Assembly: GCF_000353285.1 (NCBI RefSeq)
Contig: NZ_KB731325.1
Span: forward strand, 11,006 to 75,005
Source of the DNA: Leptolyngbya boryana PCC 6306
GTDB lineage: Bacteria; Cyanobacteriota; Cyanobacteriia; Leptolyngbyales; Leptolyngbyaceae
Reading direction: 5' to 3'
DNA length: 64,000 bases
Position numbers and translations under genes: made by a program. Below are positions 47,579 through 56,473 of this stretch, piece after piece (position 1 is the first letter of the stretch; each line of letters starts with the position of its first letter). The notes under the pieces were generated by a model, which worked only from the letters and a program-made list of their open reading frames with translations, ran no database searches and was not told the origin of the DNA.

Positions 47579-47800
47579 CCCTTCCATTGAAACTCAATCC
47601 CCGCTTAACGTCCAGCAGCGGTTTGCGAGGCTCAGTCCAAAAACAAATAATTTCATCAACTTTAACCCCAAACAATGCGGCAAAACCCTTATCCCATAAG
47701 GCATCGAGGCTCCCAACGAAACAATCACCCTTTCAGCCAAATCGCCCCAGCCTCGCACCCCCTCCATCTCAAAACTTATCCCCATCAAACTAAACGATCG
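47579..47800 (-). promoter_or_regulatory. Leader of CRISPR array 3
   Basis: Starts CCCCTTCCATTGAAAC by the last repeat, then CGGTTTGCGAGGCTCAGTCC and an inverted repeat CGAGGCT (47705-47711) / AGCCTCG (47749-47755) whose 37-nt loop contains CCAACGAAACAAT. Layout is shared with leaders 1 and 2. It separates the array from the CARF-HEPN gene. Confidence 0.75.
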
Positions 47801-47855
47801 AGCAGTTGAAAAATCTGTCGATTTAAGCGATCGAACTCATCAGAACGGAACAACA

Positions 47856-49307
47856 TTATAGTTGAGAGATCGCCCTTTCTATTTTCTGATGCACCTTCAC
47901 AAGTAAACTGGCTTCTTCAAGAGAGCTAAAGTTTTCTCCACAGATGAAGTTTAAACACTTCAACACCCTCAGCTTCCAATGACCTTCAGGATCTTGTTTC
48001 CATTTTGGCTCATTCGGTGACTGCCAGTTCTCAAATACTTTTTCTTGTCCTTCTAAACCTTTCAACTGATGAAACAAGTCGTTTCTTTTTTTAAAGACTA
48101 GGTTTCCAAATATGAAAATGTCAGGAGTTGTATTTTGCTTGAGGTTTTTAGTCACATCCACGCTCTTCTTCACGGTTAGAAACCAATAGAGATCCTCTCC
48201 ATAAGCATTGAGATTTCTATCCCACCTCTGATTTTCCTCGGATCTAGGATGTTTGGTCTGCTTGATTTCATCACCATAGAGTACATTACTCCATTGCCGG
48301 AGCAGACCTTCTACTGACCGAAAGCTGTGAAACATTGCCTCAACAGTATTGCCCTGCTTGAGACGAACAAATCCTAAGTAAGCTGATTCATAAGCTGTCC
48401 ACCACCAGTTTTCTAAAGTTGTACGCGATTTAGCAAATTCAGCAAGCTCTATATCTGCTGCTTGCTGGAGGTGTTCAGCAAACCTGTCGAACTTGGCGTA
48501 GTTCCATTGAATCGCAGCTTCTAACAAATTCGCGACTTCAGCTTGTAAATAAGGTGCTAGTAGAGCTTTCACTCCAGAGTAGTCATACCTTTCTAGCAAA
48601 GCTTTTGCTTCCTGAGTCTGAAGTCCGCGCAGGTAAGTGGAGCGAGAAATCATACGAGTCTGTTCAGGACAGTACTCATTGCTCACCACAAACTCTACAT
48701 TTGCCCTAAATCGAGCAAGGCTACAAAACTGAACCGCTGAAGAGATCGCTGGTGTTCCTGCCTGATGACTAATATAAACTGCCGTTGGTTCACCTGAAAG
48801 CTCTTTGAGCGTAGAACGAACTAGATCTAACACAAAGTTCCAGTCATCTAGCCCGAACTCACCCTTCTGTGGGGCAAGCACTTTCAAAACCACCTCCACG
48901 GCAGGAAAATGCTGCTGAAAGTAACGCTCAAGAATAGGCTGTAATTCGCTTGTATCTTGCCAATAAGGGCATTTATAATCATCACGCTGGTTCTCATCAA
49001 AAATATAACTTTGATCAGTTGTCAGTAAAATGATCTGATCGATTGCCTCATCCTTGAGTTTGATCGAGAACTCCTTTAAGAGCGGAAATTCTAGCGCATT
49101 CCAAATTTCGTCAGGATATGCTTGGTAAGCTATCCCTAGCACCCTTGGTGCAATCCGATAAGGCTCTGCCGAATCCCGAATAACTTGTGCAGGCTCAAAA
49201 GGTAAATTATGACAGTCTTTCCTAATCACACGATACCAATCGCCCCAATCATCATTCGTTCTAAGTTGAACATCACTACTCCCAATCGTGACAAGCCAGA
49301 TTTTCAT
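47856..49307 (-). CDS. CARF-HEPN ribonuclease (Csx1/Csm6-type)
   Basis: 483 residues. The N-terminal half is a CARF domain (MKIWLVTIGSSDVQLR as strand 1; YISHQAGTPAISSAVQF as the ligand-binding motif at about 178-194). The C-terminal half is helical with the HEPN RNase motif RNDLFH (R408 and H413). Proteins of this family are activated by cyclic oligoadenylate made by Cas10 and then degrade RNA nonspecifically. It is the last gene of the cmr operon, 12 bp after the preceding gene, so signal producer and receiver are co-expressed. Confidence 0.88.
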   Translation of the reverse strand: MKIWLVTIGSSDVQLRTNDDWGDWYRVIRKDCHNLPFEPAQVIRDSAEPYRIAPRVLGIAYQAYPDEIWNALEFPLLKEFSIKLKDEAIDQIILLTTDQSYIFDENQRDDYKCPYWQDTSELQPILERYFQQHFPAVEVVLKVLAPQKGEFGLDDWNFVLDLVRSTLKELSGEPTAVYISHQAGTPAISSAVQFCSLARFRANVEFVVSNEYCPEQTRMISRSTYLRGLQTQEAKALLERYDYSGVKALLAPYLQAEVANLLEAAIQWNYAKFDRFAEHLQQAADIELAEFAKSRTTLENWWWTAYESAYLGFVRLKQGNTVEAMFHSFRSVEGLLRQWSNVLYGDEIKQTKHPRSEENQRWDRNLNAYGEDLYWFLTVKKSVDVTKNLKQNTTPDIFIFGNLVFKKRNDLFHQLKGLEGQEKVFENWQSPNEPKWKQDPEGHWKLRVLKCLNFICGENFSSLEEASLLVKVHQKIERAISQL

Positions 49308-49319
49308 GTTTACTATCGA

Positions 49320-51017
49320 TTACCAAAGTTGCTTGAAGTCTGTAAAGTCTTGAAGAAATTTTAGAAAATTAGCCGTTTTTTGAATCTCATCTTTGTCGCC
49401 TGATCGATTCGGGAAAATTGTCAGCAGCTCGATATATTCTTGAGTCTCAATCCATTCCTCACCGCGCTTGAGATAGCGCGGATACATCCGATGCCAGAGC
49501 CGCCCAATCTGTTTCATGCTGCCTGTGAGTTCCGATTGTTTAATCGAACTCCCTCTTTTATAATCCTGATGCAGCCACTTGATCGCTATACTATCCTCTT
49601 CCCCATCTGCAATTCTGCCCCAGACTTGGACATTATCTTTACACCAAGCCTCTCGACAAGAATGGTCTGGAGTCTTGCGATTCTCGATCTCGTTTAGCCA
49701 AGAAAACTCTTGCGCTTTTTGATAAAATAGGTCTAGAAAGCGAGTAATACTTACCAACTTATCATCGCTAACTGGAATATACAGCTTTCGAGAAGGCTTC
49801 GTAAATGTCCAATGGCACCCGATCATCTGCCGTTTGTAGCGTGGTAAAAACAGTCGATGATCGCTTCGTCGCCAAGATCGACCAAATCCACCTAGTAACA
49901 TCGAAAACTTAACTAACCGAATCACAAAGTTCTTCAGTTCATCTCGCTGCTCCTGCCGTAAGCCATCTTTCATCACGAGTACATTCAAGATTGCGTCACC
50001 AGTCTCGTAAACAGGCACATGATTGTTCGGATTGCCTGCTGCTACCCATTCATCTAGCTCCAACTCAGGCGCACTGAAGGCAACTCCCAATAGCCCCACC
50101 GTTGCACTTTCCCCTTTGCCAATTCCTCCCCAAAGCTGCTTGATCAAGTGATTAACCGTTTTATGATCAGTGATGCCATGAAATAGACGATGCGTGTGTC
50201 CGCGTAGGGCAGCTTTGAAACCGTTCGGGCGAAACTCGCCTTCGAGATCAAGCCGTCGAGAAGCAATTCCCTGTCCTGATAGACCTACAGAGATAAGTTT
50301 ACTTTCTCCATGCGTTTTGACTTGTCCATACCCTGCACTAACGCGAGAACCAATCCCTCGCTCTAGGGCTTTTTCCCAAATCTTCCAAATCTCTGTCCAC
50401 TCTGATTCGAGTACTGGCTCTGTACTAGAAATTCCAAACACAAAGGTTGGTTGATGGAGAGAAATTAGCACTTTGGGAGTCTCATGGCTTAACTTCGATC
50501 CACTGACCTGCCAATTTGCTTGAGGATGAACGATATCTACCATCGAATTCTTGAGCCAAGCACCATCTTTAGGATAGCCGCCATGAAACCTCAAAATACC
50601 AGGATGAACTTCGCCTTCTTGAGCGCTGCCGCCACAATATCGGTTAACACGATCAGGATGAAGTTGGCGACAAGCTCGTAGAAATGCGCCCTTCATACTG
50701 GAGCCTGGAAAGTATGCCCAACCACGTTCCCCAATTACAGGGCGAATGACTCCTTCATCCTGTCCGCTATTCGTCACCATTCGCCAAGTAAAGATGTATT
50801 CCTTGGACTTGCGAACGTCATTGCCAAAATTGGGGACTGTATCAACATCGCAGGACTCTTGCCATTGTTCTGCCCAGTCGTAGGCTTGTTGGCGTAGAGT
50901 CTCTTTCCTAACTGCAAGTCTCTCTGCTTCTTTCTTGAGATCTTTCACCTGATGAATTAGAGATCGACCTTGTACCTGAGCCTGAAACATCAACGGCACA
51001 TAATCGCTATCGGGCAT
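49320..51017 (-). CDS. Cmr6/Cmr1-type double RAMP protein
   Basis: 565 residues, roughly twice a normal RAMP. The N-terminal half has Cmr6 features: FPGSSMKGAFLRACRQL, then GILRFHGGYP and the glycine-rich GIGSRVSAGYGQV near 240. The C-terminal half starts a second RAMP-like unit (FKAALRGHTHRLFHGITD, LWGGIGKGESATVGLLGV, MLLGGFGRSWRRSDHRLF) resembling Cmr1. There is no separate cmr1 in the operon, so a fusion is the simplest reading. It would cap the 3' end of the crRNA complex and control target RNA entry. Overlaps cmr5 by 11 bases. Confidence 0.75.
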   Translation of the reverse strand: MPDSDYVPLMFQAQVQGRSLIHQVKDLKKEAERLAVRKETLRQQAYDWAEQWQESCDVDTVPNFGNDVRKSKEYIFTWRMVTNSGQDEGVIRPVIGERGWAYFPGSSMKGAFLRACRQLHPDRVNRYCGGSAQEGEVHPGILRFHGGYPKDGAWLKNSMVDIVHPQANWQVSGSKLSHETPKVLISLHQPTFVFGISSTEPVLESEWTEIWKIWEKALERGIGSRVSAGYGQVKTHGESKLISVGLSGQGIASRRLDLEGEFRPNGFKAALRGHTHRLFHGITDHKTVNHLIKQLWGGIGKGESATVGLLGVAFSAPELELDEWVAAGNPNNHVPVYETGDAILNVLVMKDGLRQEQRDELKNFVIRLVKFSMLLGGFGRSWRRSDHRLFLPRYKRQMIGCHWTFTKPSRKLYIPVSDDKLVSITRFLDLFYQKAQEFSWLNEIENRKTPDHSCREAWCKDNVQVWGRIADGEEDSIAIKWLHQDYKRGSSIKQSELTGSMKQIGRLWHRMYPRYLKRGEEWIETQEYIELLTIFPNRSGDKDEIQKTANFLKFLQDFTDFKQLW

Positions 51018-51435
51018 CGGTTTTGCCTCCCACTCCTTGCTTAGGCTTCTTGTACCGCTGTGTCCACCAGATTAAGCTATCGCAGAGTTCGATTAGAATA
51101 GCTAATGCAATTTTGCGCTGTTCTTGGTCAAAGTTCCAAAGTTTATCCGTCATTGTTTTGATTGCAGCTGAATTTTCTGTGCTGACGGGATCGTTAGGAA
51201 TTTGAATTCCAGCTTGTCTTAGGATTCGACACAATTCATCCCAAGTTTCTTTCCAATAGTCTGCTTTGTCTTGATTTTCTCGCTGTAGGCGCAGATGTTC
51301 ACCCCAGAACCGCTCCAGTCCGTAGGCTGTGGTAACGCGCATCTTGTGACTTTCGTTGAGTACATCCTTTTTATCTCGAAATTTCAGCACCAGATCATGA
51401 GCGCAACGATCAATTTCATACATTTTCCAACTCAT
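51007..51435 (-). CDS. cmr5: Cmr5, small subunit of type III-B complex
   Basis: 142 residues from the ATG at 51435, which has AGGAGG upstream and overlaps the cmr4 stop as ATGA; the frame upstream of it is not coding. All-helical protein (MSWKMYEIDRCAHDLVLKFR; AIKTMTDKLWNFDQEQRKIA). Size and position fit the filament-lining small subunit Cmr5. Sequence conservation of this subunit is always weak, so position carries much of the call. Confidence 0.8.
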   Translation of the reverse strand: MSWKMYEIDRCAHDLVLKFRDKKDVLNESHKMRVTTAYGLERFWGEHLRLQRENQDKADYWKETWDELCRILRQAGIQIPNDPVSTENSAAIKTMTDKLWNFDQEQRKIALAILIELCDSLIWWTQRYKKPKQGVGGKTDAR

Positions 51436-52298
51436 GCAGCCACCTCCTGAGAATGAGCAACCGTGTTGAGATTTTTTAGCGTAATTTGACAATTACCAAA
51501 ACCGATCGACTCTAAACCACCGAGGTAGATCTCACTGGTTTCAATACCGTCCCCAAAAGGCTGCCAAGGTGTTGTAGCTGTATTGCGAATCGCGATCGGA
51601 AAGACCATAATTGTTCCTTCAGGTAACGCTTCCGTATTGAAGAACCCGCCTTTATCAACTCGTTTCTCCCTGTCCATCAGACGAACTCGACTTTGCCGAT
51701 ATAGCGCCATGTCGTGAATCATGCCAATTTCATCATCTCCAACCACGACCGCAGGTAACTGCTCGCCGTTGGGGAACCAAATTGATAGGTCTTCGGTTTT
51801 ATCTAGTGTCAAAAAGCCAAAATTAAAAAAGAGCTTTTTCTTACCTTCAACGTTCAGGGTTTTTAGTGTTGACGAACCCACATACTTTAAGCGATCGATT
51901 GCTGAGGTTTTAATGCTTTTAAGACCATCAACAGAATTGCCAGCAATGCGTTGATAGCGTTTCAATAACTTGGGACTGCTCACCCACACAATTGGTTGCC
52001 CCGGACAAAATACAGGCAGCCACAACAAGGAAGCATACTCGAACTTAACGATTGATTCACTTGTTGTATCTGATTCACCGGTCTCTGCTGGACTCCCATA
52101 CCAATAGTTTGCATCCCCCGACTGATCACGTCGCATCTCAGAGCGGAATCGTCCCCGAATTGAGCTGCCTGGAAGAATTCCAGTCTGAGTAAACTGATCT
52201 CGAAAAATCAGGTTCAAATTTCCGCTTTCTTCACCAGCTGTTGCACCCACATGTAGCGGAGCCAATGTTTCAATGATGCCGTAGGTCTTTTTATACAT
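51432..52298 (-). CDS. cmr4: Cmr4/Cas7 RAMP, backbone and target RNA cleavage
   Basis: 288 residues from the ATG at 52298, which overlaps the cmr3 stop as TAATG. The start MYKKTYGIIETLAPLHVGA and ILPGSSIRGRFRSEMRR are the classic Cas7-type RAMP opening. FGFLTLDK, then LYRQSRVRLMDREKRVDKGG, then GLESIGFGNCQ ends with the glycine-rich loop. Cmr4 forms the helical backbone and cuts bound RNA with an acidic loop; D's in RRDQSGDANYW could serve. Four-base overlap with cmr5. Confidence 0.88.
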   Translation of the reverse strand: MYKKTYGIIETLAPLHVGATAGEESGNLNLIFRDQFTQTGILPGSSIRGRFRSEMRRDQSGDANYWYGSPAETGESDTTSESIVKFEYASLLWLPVFCPGQPIVWVSSPKLLKRYQRIAGNSVDGLKSIKTSAIDRLKYVGSSTLKTLNVEGKKKLFFNFGFLTLDKTEDLSIWFPNGEQLPAVVVGDDEIGMIHDMALYRQSRVRLMDREKRVDKGGFFNTEALPEGTIMVFPIAIRNTATTPWQPFGDGIETSEIYLGGLESIGFGNCQITLKNLNTVAHSQEVAA

Positions 52299-53320
52299 TA
52301 TGCAACTCCTTGAATCTGAATCGGTAAACACAATCCACTGCCTAACTTCTTCATCAATCCTTTGTCCGGAAACCAATCATCGGGAAAATCCCACCAGCAT
52401 CTATTGAGCGGATGCTTGAAGACATAGACTGTTCCGACTGGCACTGCGTAGCGTCCCCGGCTCAATCGTCCTCGTTCTGTTGTGCGATTCCCTAATCGAT
52501 AACGGCAAGGGGTCGCTTTATCTGTTAGCATCTGCATTCCTTCTCTCGGAAACTCAGGATGCCGAGGATAGCGGTAAGACAAATTATGAGACCCCCAAAC
52601 CCCAGGCGTAATTAGTGCACAGGCACGATCAATTGGAGTTTGTAGCAATTGATGAATAATGCTAGACGGTGATAAAGACTGGCTGTTTATCTCCACCATA
52701 TGCCCCTCTCCCCCAAAGCGATACCAGCCCTCTGGGAAAGCATGAGTAGAAAGATATACCAAGCAATAATCTTCATCCATCTGCACTGCATTTTCTAGAA
52801 ATAATCCATCTTGATCCAACACATGCCGCTCCTCCGCTTTCATCTGAGGATGCAAAAACGAAACATATTTCCAAGGTGCTTGAGCTGCTTCTCGATTCGT
52901 CCGAATTTGGCGCGTCTCTCGATTCCAAGCATCAATGCTTTGCCAGGTGTAGAAGGCTTCTATATCTTCTTTTTGTAAATCTCTCTGCCATCGGTGTTTT
53001 TCTAACCGCCATTCATCTTCCTGTTCTTCTGCAATAATGCGGTGTCGAGGAACAGGAACATAAAAAACTTCTGGTTGATCGCGCTTTGCCCAGAAGGGAC
53101 CAGCGATATGGAGATTGTGCTTAAGTGTGTCATGAGGTGCGATCGCACCTTTCAGCGAATGATTGGCGCTAAAAAATAATCCTGCTACAGTCGATGCATC
53201 AGGAGGAAACTTTGCTCCTGAGCGTCCGACCAGATTCTCAGGTGACAGGAATGCTCCAGCGCTGCCATACATTAAACCTAATGGCGCAATCGTAATCAGA
53301 TGTTGGAACATAGTTGCCAT
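52298..53320 (-). CDS. cmr3: Cmr3/Cas5-type RAMP
   Basis: 340 residues. HLITIAPLGLMYGSAGAFLS and FPPDASTVAGLFFSANHSLK form the first RAMP unit, and GWYRFGGEGHMVEI with the later LGSGLCLPIQIQG the second. Cmr3 binds the 8-nt 5' handle of crRNA next to Cas10. The gene overlaps cas10 by 25 bases; the second ATG (MFQHL, 53311) is an alternative start. Length is normal for Cmr3. Confidence 0.85.
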   Translation of the reverse strand: MATMFQHLITIAPLGLMYGSAGAFLSPENLVGRSGAKFPPDASTVAGLFFSANHSLKGAIAPHDTLKHNLHIAGPFWAKRDQPEVFYVPVPRHRIIAEEQEDEWRLEKHRWQRDLQKEDIEAFYTWQSIDAWNRETRQIRTNREAAQAPWKYVSFLHPQMKAEERHVLDQDGLFLENAVQMDEDYCLVYLSTHAFPEGWYRFGGEGHMVEINSQSLSPSSIIHQLLQTPIDRACALITPGVWGSHNLSYRYPRHPEFPREGMQMLTDKATPCRYRLGNRTTERGRLSRGRYAVPVGTVYVFKHPLNRCWWDFPDDWFPDKGLMKKLGSGLCLPIQIQGVA

Positions 53321-54924
53321 CCTATTTGAATTAAACTATCAATCCATTGCACGATAGCAAGTTCAGAATTGCTCCCTACTAGATACTTCCATCGCTTGTC
53401 TTGCGGGTTTTTCTGAATTGCTTTTCCGGCATCGTCGAAATAGAAGTTAAACAACTGAAGCGCAAGATAAGAATCTGCATGGTATTGATCTGTCTCGGTT
53501 AGCCGAATTGCATGACGGGCTTTAAGCTGTTCCCAGTCGCTGTAAAGATGCGTCCAGTTGAGCTTTGCATCTCCCCAAGTTCGACCTTCGCGATCTTGGT
53601 ACTTCGTTAAGATCGATAAGTAACTCCAGGGGCAAGTCCATTGGATAAATTGACCGTTGTTGAAAACAATGCGAATCGTAACTCGATCGCGCCCTAAGCT
53701 CTTCGCTTGCTTCTCAGCTTCTCGACAGTGCTGCAAGATGTCCCGCTGTGGCACACTATGTCCTGCCCAAACGAATCCAACACTGTAAGTGTGCTCAATC
53801 TCTAAGTCATGCCACAATTCAGTTTTCAGAGTTTGCCATTGGTCTGGCAGCTGCATTAGCCAATTTAGCGCATCAATCGGCTTTACCTGTTCTGGTGCTG
53901 GTTCACCCGATTGATTTTGTTCGCTATAAATGACACCTAGAAAATCATCGCCCCCAGCATAAATTACCCGACCTTTGCCTTGAGGAAATTGAGTTGAATC
54001 GTCTTGAAAAGTTTGCCCCCAACTCCGCATCTTATGGCTAAATACTTCAAGTTTTTCATCTCCGTAGCGTTGAACAATGTCTTTCAGCTTGTTCCCAATT
54101 TGATCGCCATCTCCCATAAACCAGCCTGTCCAATATCCTGGTTCGCGGTAGATGTCTTTGAATCCCTCTGCTAAATCCTCGAGTCCAATTTTCTTAGCAA
54201 GTTTAGGTAAGGTTACTAACCGCTTGATTAACTCAGGTAGGCTTAGTCTCTCGTTTGCAGCAATGAATTTTCCTTCTGGTTCTACACCTGCATCAACAAT
54301 CTTGCCACACCGTTGATGGGGATCATCAAGTACCCAAGCTAATTGCCGATAAAATTCTTTGAGTTCCCGCTTCTCGGCTTCACTAAGTAGATGCTTTGGA
54401 TCACGAACTTCTCCTAAGCGATGCCACGCGATCGCATCTGTTCCCGTCAAGCTTGAACTTTCTCCTGTCCAATTGATGCCGACCCAATCTCGCTTGAGCT
54501 TGCGCCGTTCCAAATCATTCATTGCTGCGCTGGGATCATCTCCCTTTCCCCAAAAAATCTCCCAAGTGTACTGTTTCCAGCGCAACCATTCTGCGTCCCA
54601 ATGATAGAGATCGTGCACGGGAACATTCGTCTCGATCCATTCCCGACACGGCTGTAATACCTTGTCCCAGGCTTGAATTAAGACCTTTTCAACCTCGTTG
54701 CGCGGAAACAGTCCCTGAATCAAAATTCGATTCGGCATTCCTTCCTGAACGTGGATTAATGCAGGTGAAATGACTTTTAGTTCTGGTGTTTGATCAGCCG
54801 CATTTGCCAGACTTTGGCTGAGATAAGACAAAATCAACGAAGCTCCAAACAAATCTCGCAGTTTCCGGGACTTTTCGATAAACCCTTGAACGGGAGCGAA
54901 GCTAATTGCAGTGTAAATCGGCAT
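53296..54924 (-). CDS. cas10: Cas10 (Cmr2), short form without HD domain
   Basis: 542 residues from the ATG at 54924 (MPIYTAISFAPVQGFIEKSR, the normal Cmr2 opening); a longer TTG start at 54981 is less likely. Palm motifs: GWFMGDGDQIGNKL (D272, D274) and YAGGDDFLGV with GGDD at 324-327. The latter is the cyclic-oligoadenylate synthase site and is intact. No N-terminal HD nuclease motif exists, and the protein is much shorter than usual Cmr2 (800-1000). The complex probably cannot cut DNA itself and should act through cOA and the CARF-HEPN nuclease. Confidence 0.9.
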   Translation of the reverse strand: MPIYTAISFAPVQGFIEKSRKLRDLFGASLILSYLSQSLANAADQTPELKVISPALIHVQEGMPNRILIQGLFPRNEVEKVLIQAWDKVLQPCREWIETNVPVHDLYHWDAEWLRWKQYTWEIFWGKGDDPSAAMNDLERRKLKRDWVGINWTGESSSLTGTDAIAWHRLGEVRDPKHLLSEAEKRELKEFYRQLAWVLDDPHQRCGKIVDAGVEPEGKFIAANERLSLPELIKRLVTLPKLAKKIGLEDLAEGFKDIYREPGYWTGWFMGDGDQIGNKLKDIVQRYGDEKLEVFSHKMRSWGQTFQDDSTQFPQGKGRVIYAGGDDFLGVIYSEQNQSGEPAPEQVKPIDALNWLMQLPDQWQTLKTELWHDLEIEHTYSVGFVWAGHSVPQRDILQHCREAEKQAKSLGRDRVTIRIVFNNGQFIQWTCPWSYLSILTKYQDREGRTWGDAKLNWTHLYSDWEQLKARHAIRLTETDQYHADSYLALQLFNFYFDDAGKAIQKNPQDKRWKYLVGSNSELAIVQWIDSLIQIGWQLCSNI

Positions 54925-55148
54925 GACAGTGCTGAAGCAATTCTCCGTGATATTACAGACATAGTCCTGTAACTTTAACAAAGATTCTCAAGGCCGTTCC
55001 ACAAATAGCTAATATTTATACTAACTTCATCAAACTGGCTGAAACCTAGAAAAATAGAGGAATCCAACAACTAAATATATTTGATATAGAATACTTTCTT
55101 TAGATTGACAGCGAAAACTATCCGTATAGATAAGTTAAATTGAGCTAC
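54925..55148. promoter_or_regulatory. Divergent promoter region cas10 / WYL regulator
   Basis: AT-rich. On the plus strand TTGACA (55105-55110) is followed 16 bases later by TAGATA (55127-55132), a fair promoter for the WYL gene. The cas10 promoter must lie here too. A WYL repressor would naturally act on this region. Confidence 0.5.
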
Positions 55149-56288
55149 ATGAAGCTACATCCCTACAGCGAAAGTGATACATTTATTCGGCTAATGTTAT
55201 TGATTGCAACATTCGTACACCATCCTGGTGTAGGCGCTACACCTGCAATCGGAGCAAACGGGACTCATGATGCCATGCAGCTTGTGTTGGCTCAGATGCA
55301 ACACGTTGCTCATACGCTTGGTTTTGCGCTACCTGACTATTCAGTTCATACCCTGCGAAAAGATCTCAAGACACTGCGACAGTACGGAATTTTAGATCAG
55401 CGCATGTATCGCTGGGGCTATTACTTGGGCACGGGAGCCTTGACTCAATCAGAATTGTCGATCGCACTTCAGGCGTTAGCCGCTCAAGCCCAAGGAGACG
55501 CTGCCTTAAAGCAAACCTATGAAACGTTAGAACGCCGACTGCGCGGCTTAAATCTCGAACTCGAAGGTCAGTTGCTTTATCCCGTGCGAACTCAGCTTCA
55601 GCGATCGATTATCTATACCGATCCCGTAGAAATGATGCAGCAGGGGCACTATCGTCAGACCTTATTTGATCATATTGAGCGATTGCAGTCCGCAATTCTT
55701 CAAGGACTCCCGATCGAGCTATGTCAACGCAGCAACCCTTATGTCCCTGAAGAAACAGGACAACGCCTGCGAGTCTATGGCCTACAGCTTGTGTATGCAG
55801 ATATTGCTTGGTACTTGCTATGCGAACACTTAGACAACGAGCATCTCTCGATCGTGCGCCTGGATCGGCTCAGCGACCATTTTCAAATTCTCAATCCCCA
55901 AGGTCGAGGACTAGAGCAACAATTTCAAAGCTTGCAGATCGCCCATCAACTCCTCACTACAGGATGGGGATTATATCTAGGAAGCGTCGAAGCCCAACAA
56001 CAAGAACGGCTTGCACAACTCGAACCCATTGCAGTTCTTGTGCGATTTTTTCCGCCGGTCGTTGACTTCATTCTCGAAGGAGAACGGCGACATCCGACTC
56101 AGAAAGTGCGGCGCGGCAAACACGGAAGCTATGTAGATTATCATGTGACATTACCAGAGCGATCGCTGAGTGAATTTCTGCACTGGGTAAATCGGTTTAT
56201 GGGGGCAGCAGAAATCCTAGCTCCTGCGTCTTTACAAGAGCGCCATTATCAATCCGCGATCGCTTTGGTACAAAGATATGAAACTTGA
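55149..56288 (+). CDS. CRISPR-associated WYL-domain regulator
   Basis: 379 residues from the ATG at 55149 (TTG at 55140 possible). An N-terminal winged-helix segment (YSVHTLRKDLKTLRQYGIL) is followed by a WYL-like region with GLQLVYADIAWYLLCEHLDN and a C-terminal RRGKHGSYVDYHVTLP extension. WYL proteins sense nucleic acid or nucleotide ligands and repress several cyanobacterial CRISPR operons. Its divergent position beside cas10 makes it the obvious candidate regulator of the cmr operon. Confidence 0.85.
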   Translation: MKLHPYSESDTFIRLMLLIATFVHHPGVGATPAIGANGTHDAMQLVLAQMQHVAHTLGFALPDYSVHTLRKDLKTLRQYGILDQRMYRWGYYLGTGALTQSELSIALQALAAQAQGDAALKQTYETLERRLRGLNLELEGQLLYPVRTQLQRSIIYTDPVEMMQQGHYRQTLFDHIERLQSAILQGLPIELCQRSNPYVPEETGQRLRVYGLQLVYADIAWYLLCEHLDNEHLSIVRLDRLSDHFQILNPQGRGLEQQFQSLQIAHQLLTTGWGLYLGSVEAQQQERLAQLEPIAVLVRFFPPVVDFILEGERRHPTQKVRRGKHGSYVDYHVTLPERSLSEFLHWVNRFMGAAEILAPASLQERHYQSAIALVQRYET

Positions 56289-56473
56289 TCGATGCTTCGC
56301 CAATCTCGACTTCACCCAACCTCGATAAAATAGCGCTTTGCTGATCTCTTGCGAGGGAACAGTGAACGATTGAGGAATTACCGTGCTTGATTTTGAATCT
56401 TTTCGATTCAGTTGGCGATACCATAGAAAGGCATAGACAGAACGGCTCAACAGTCTCATCCGATCCACTTTCG

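Noticed and set aside
53296-54924. Type III-D or III-A assignment
   Set aside because: Cmr3/Cmr4/Cmr5/Cmr6-like order and repeat type fit III-B; no csm2 or csx10-like gene was seen.
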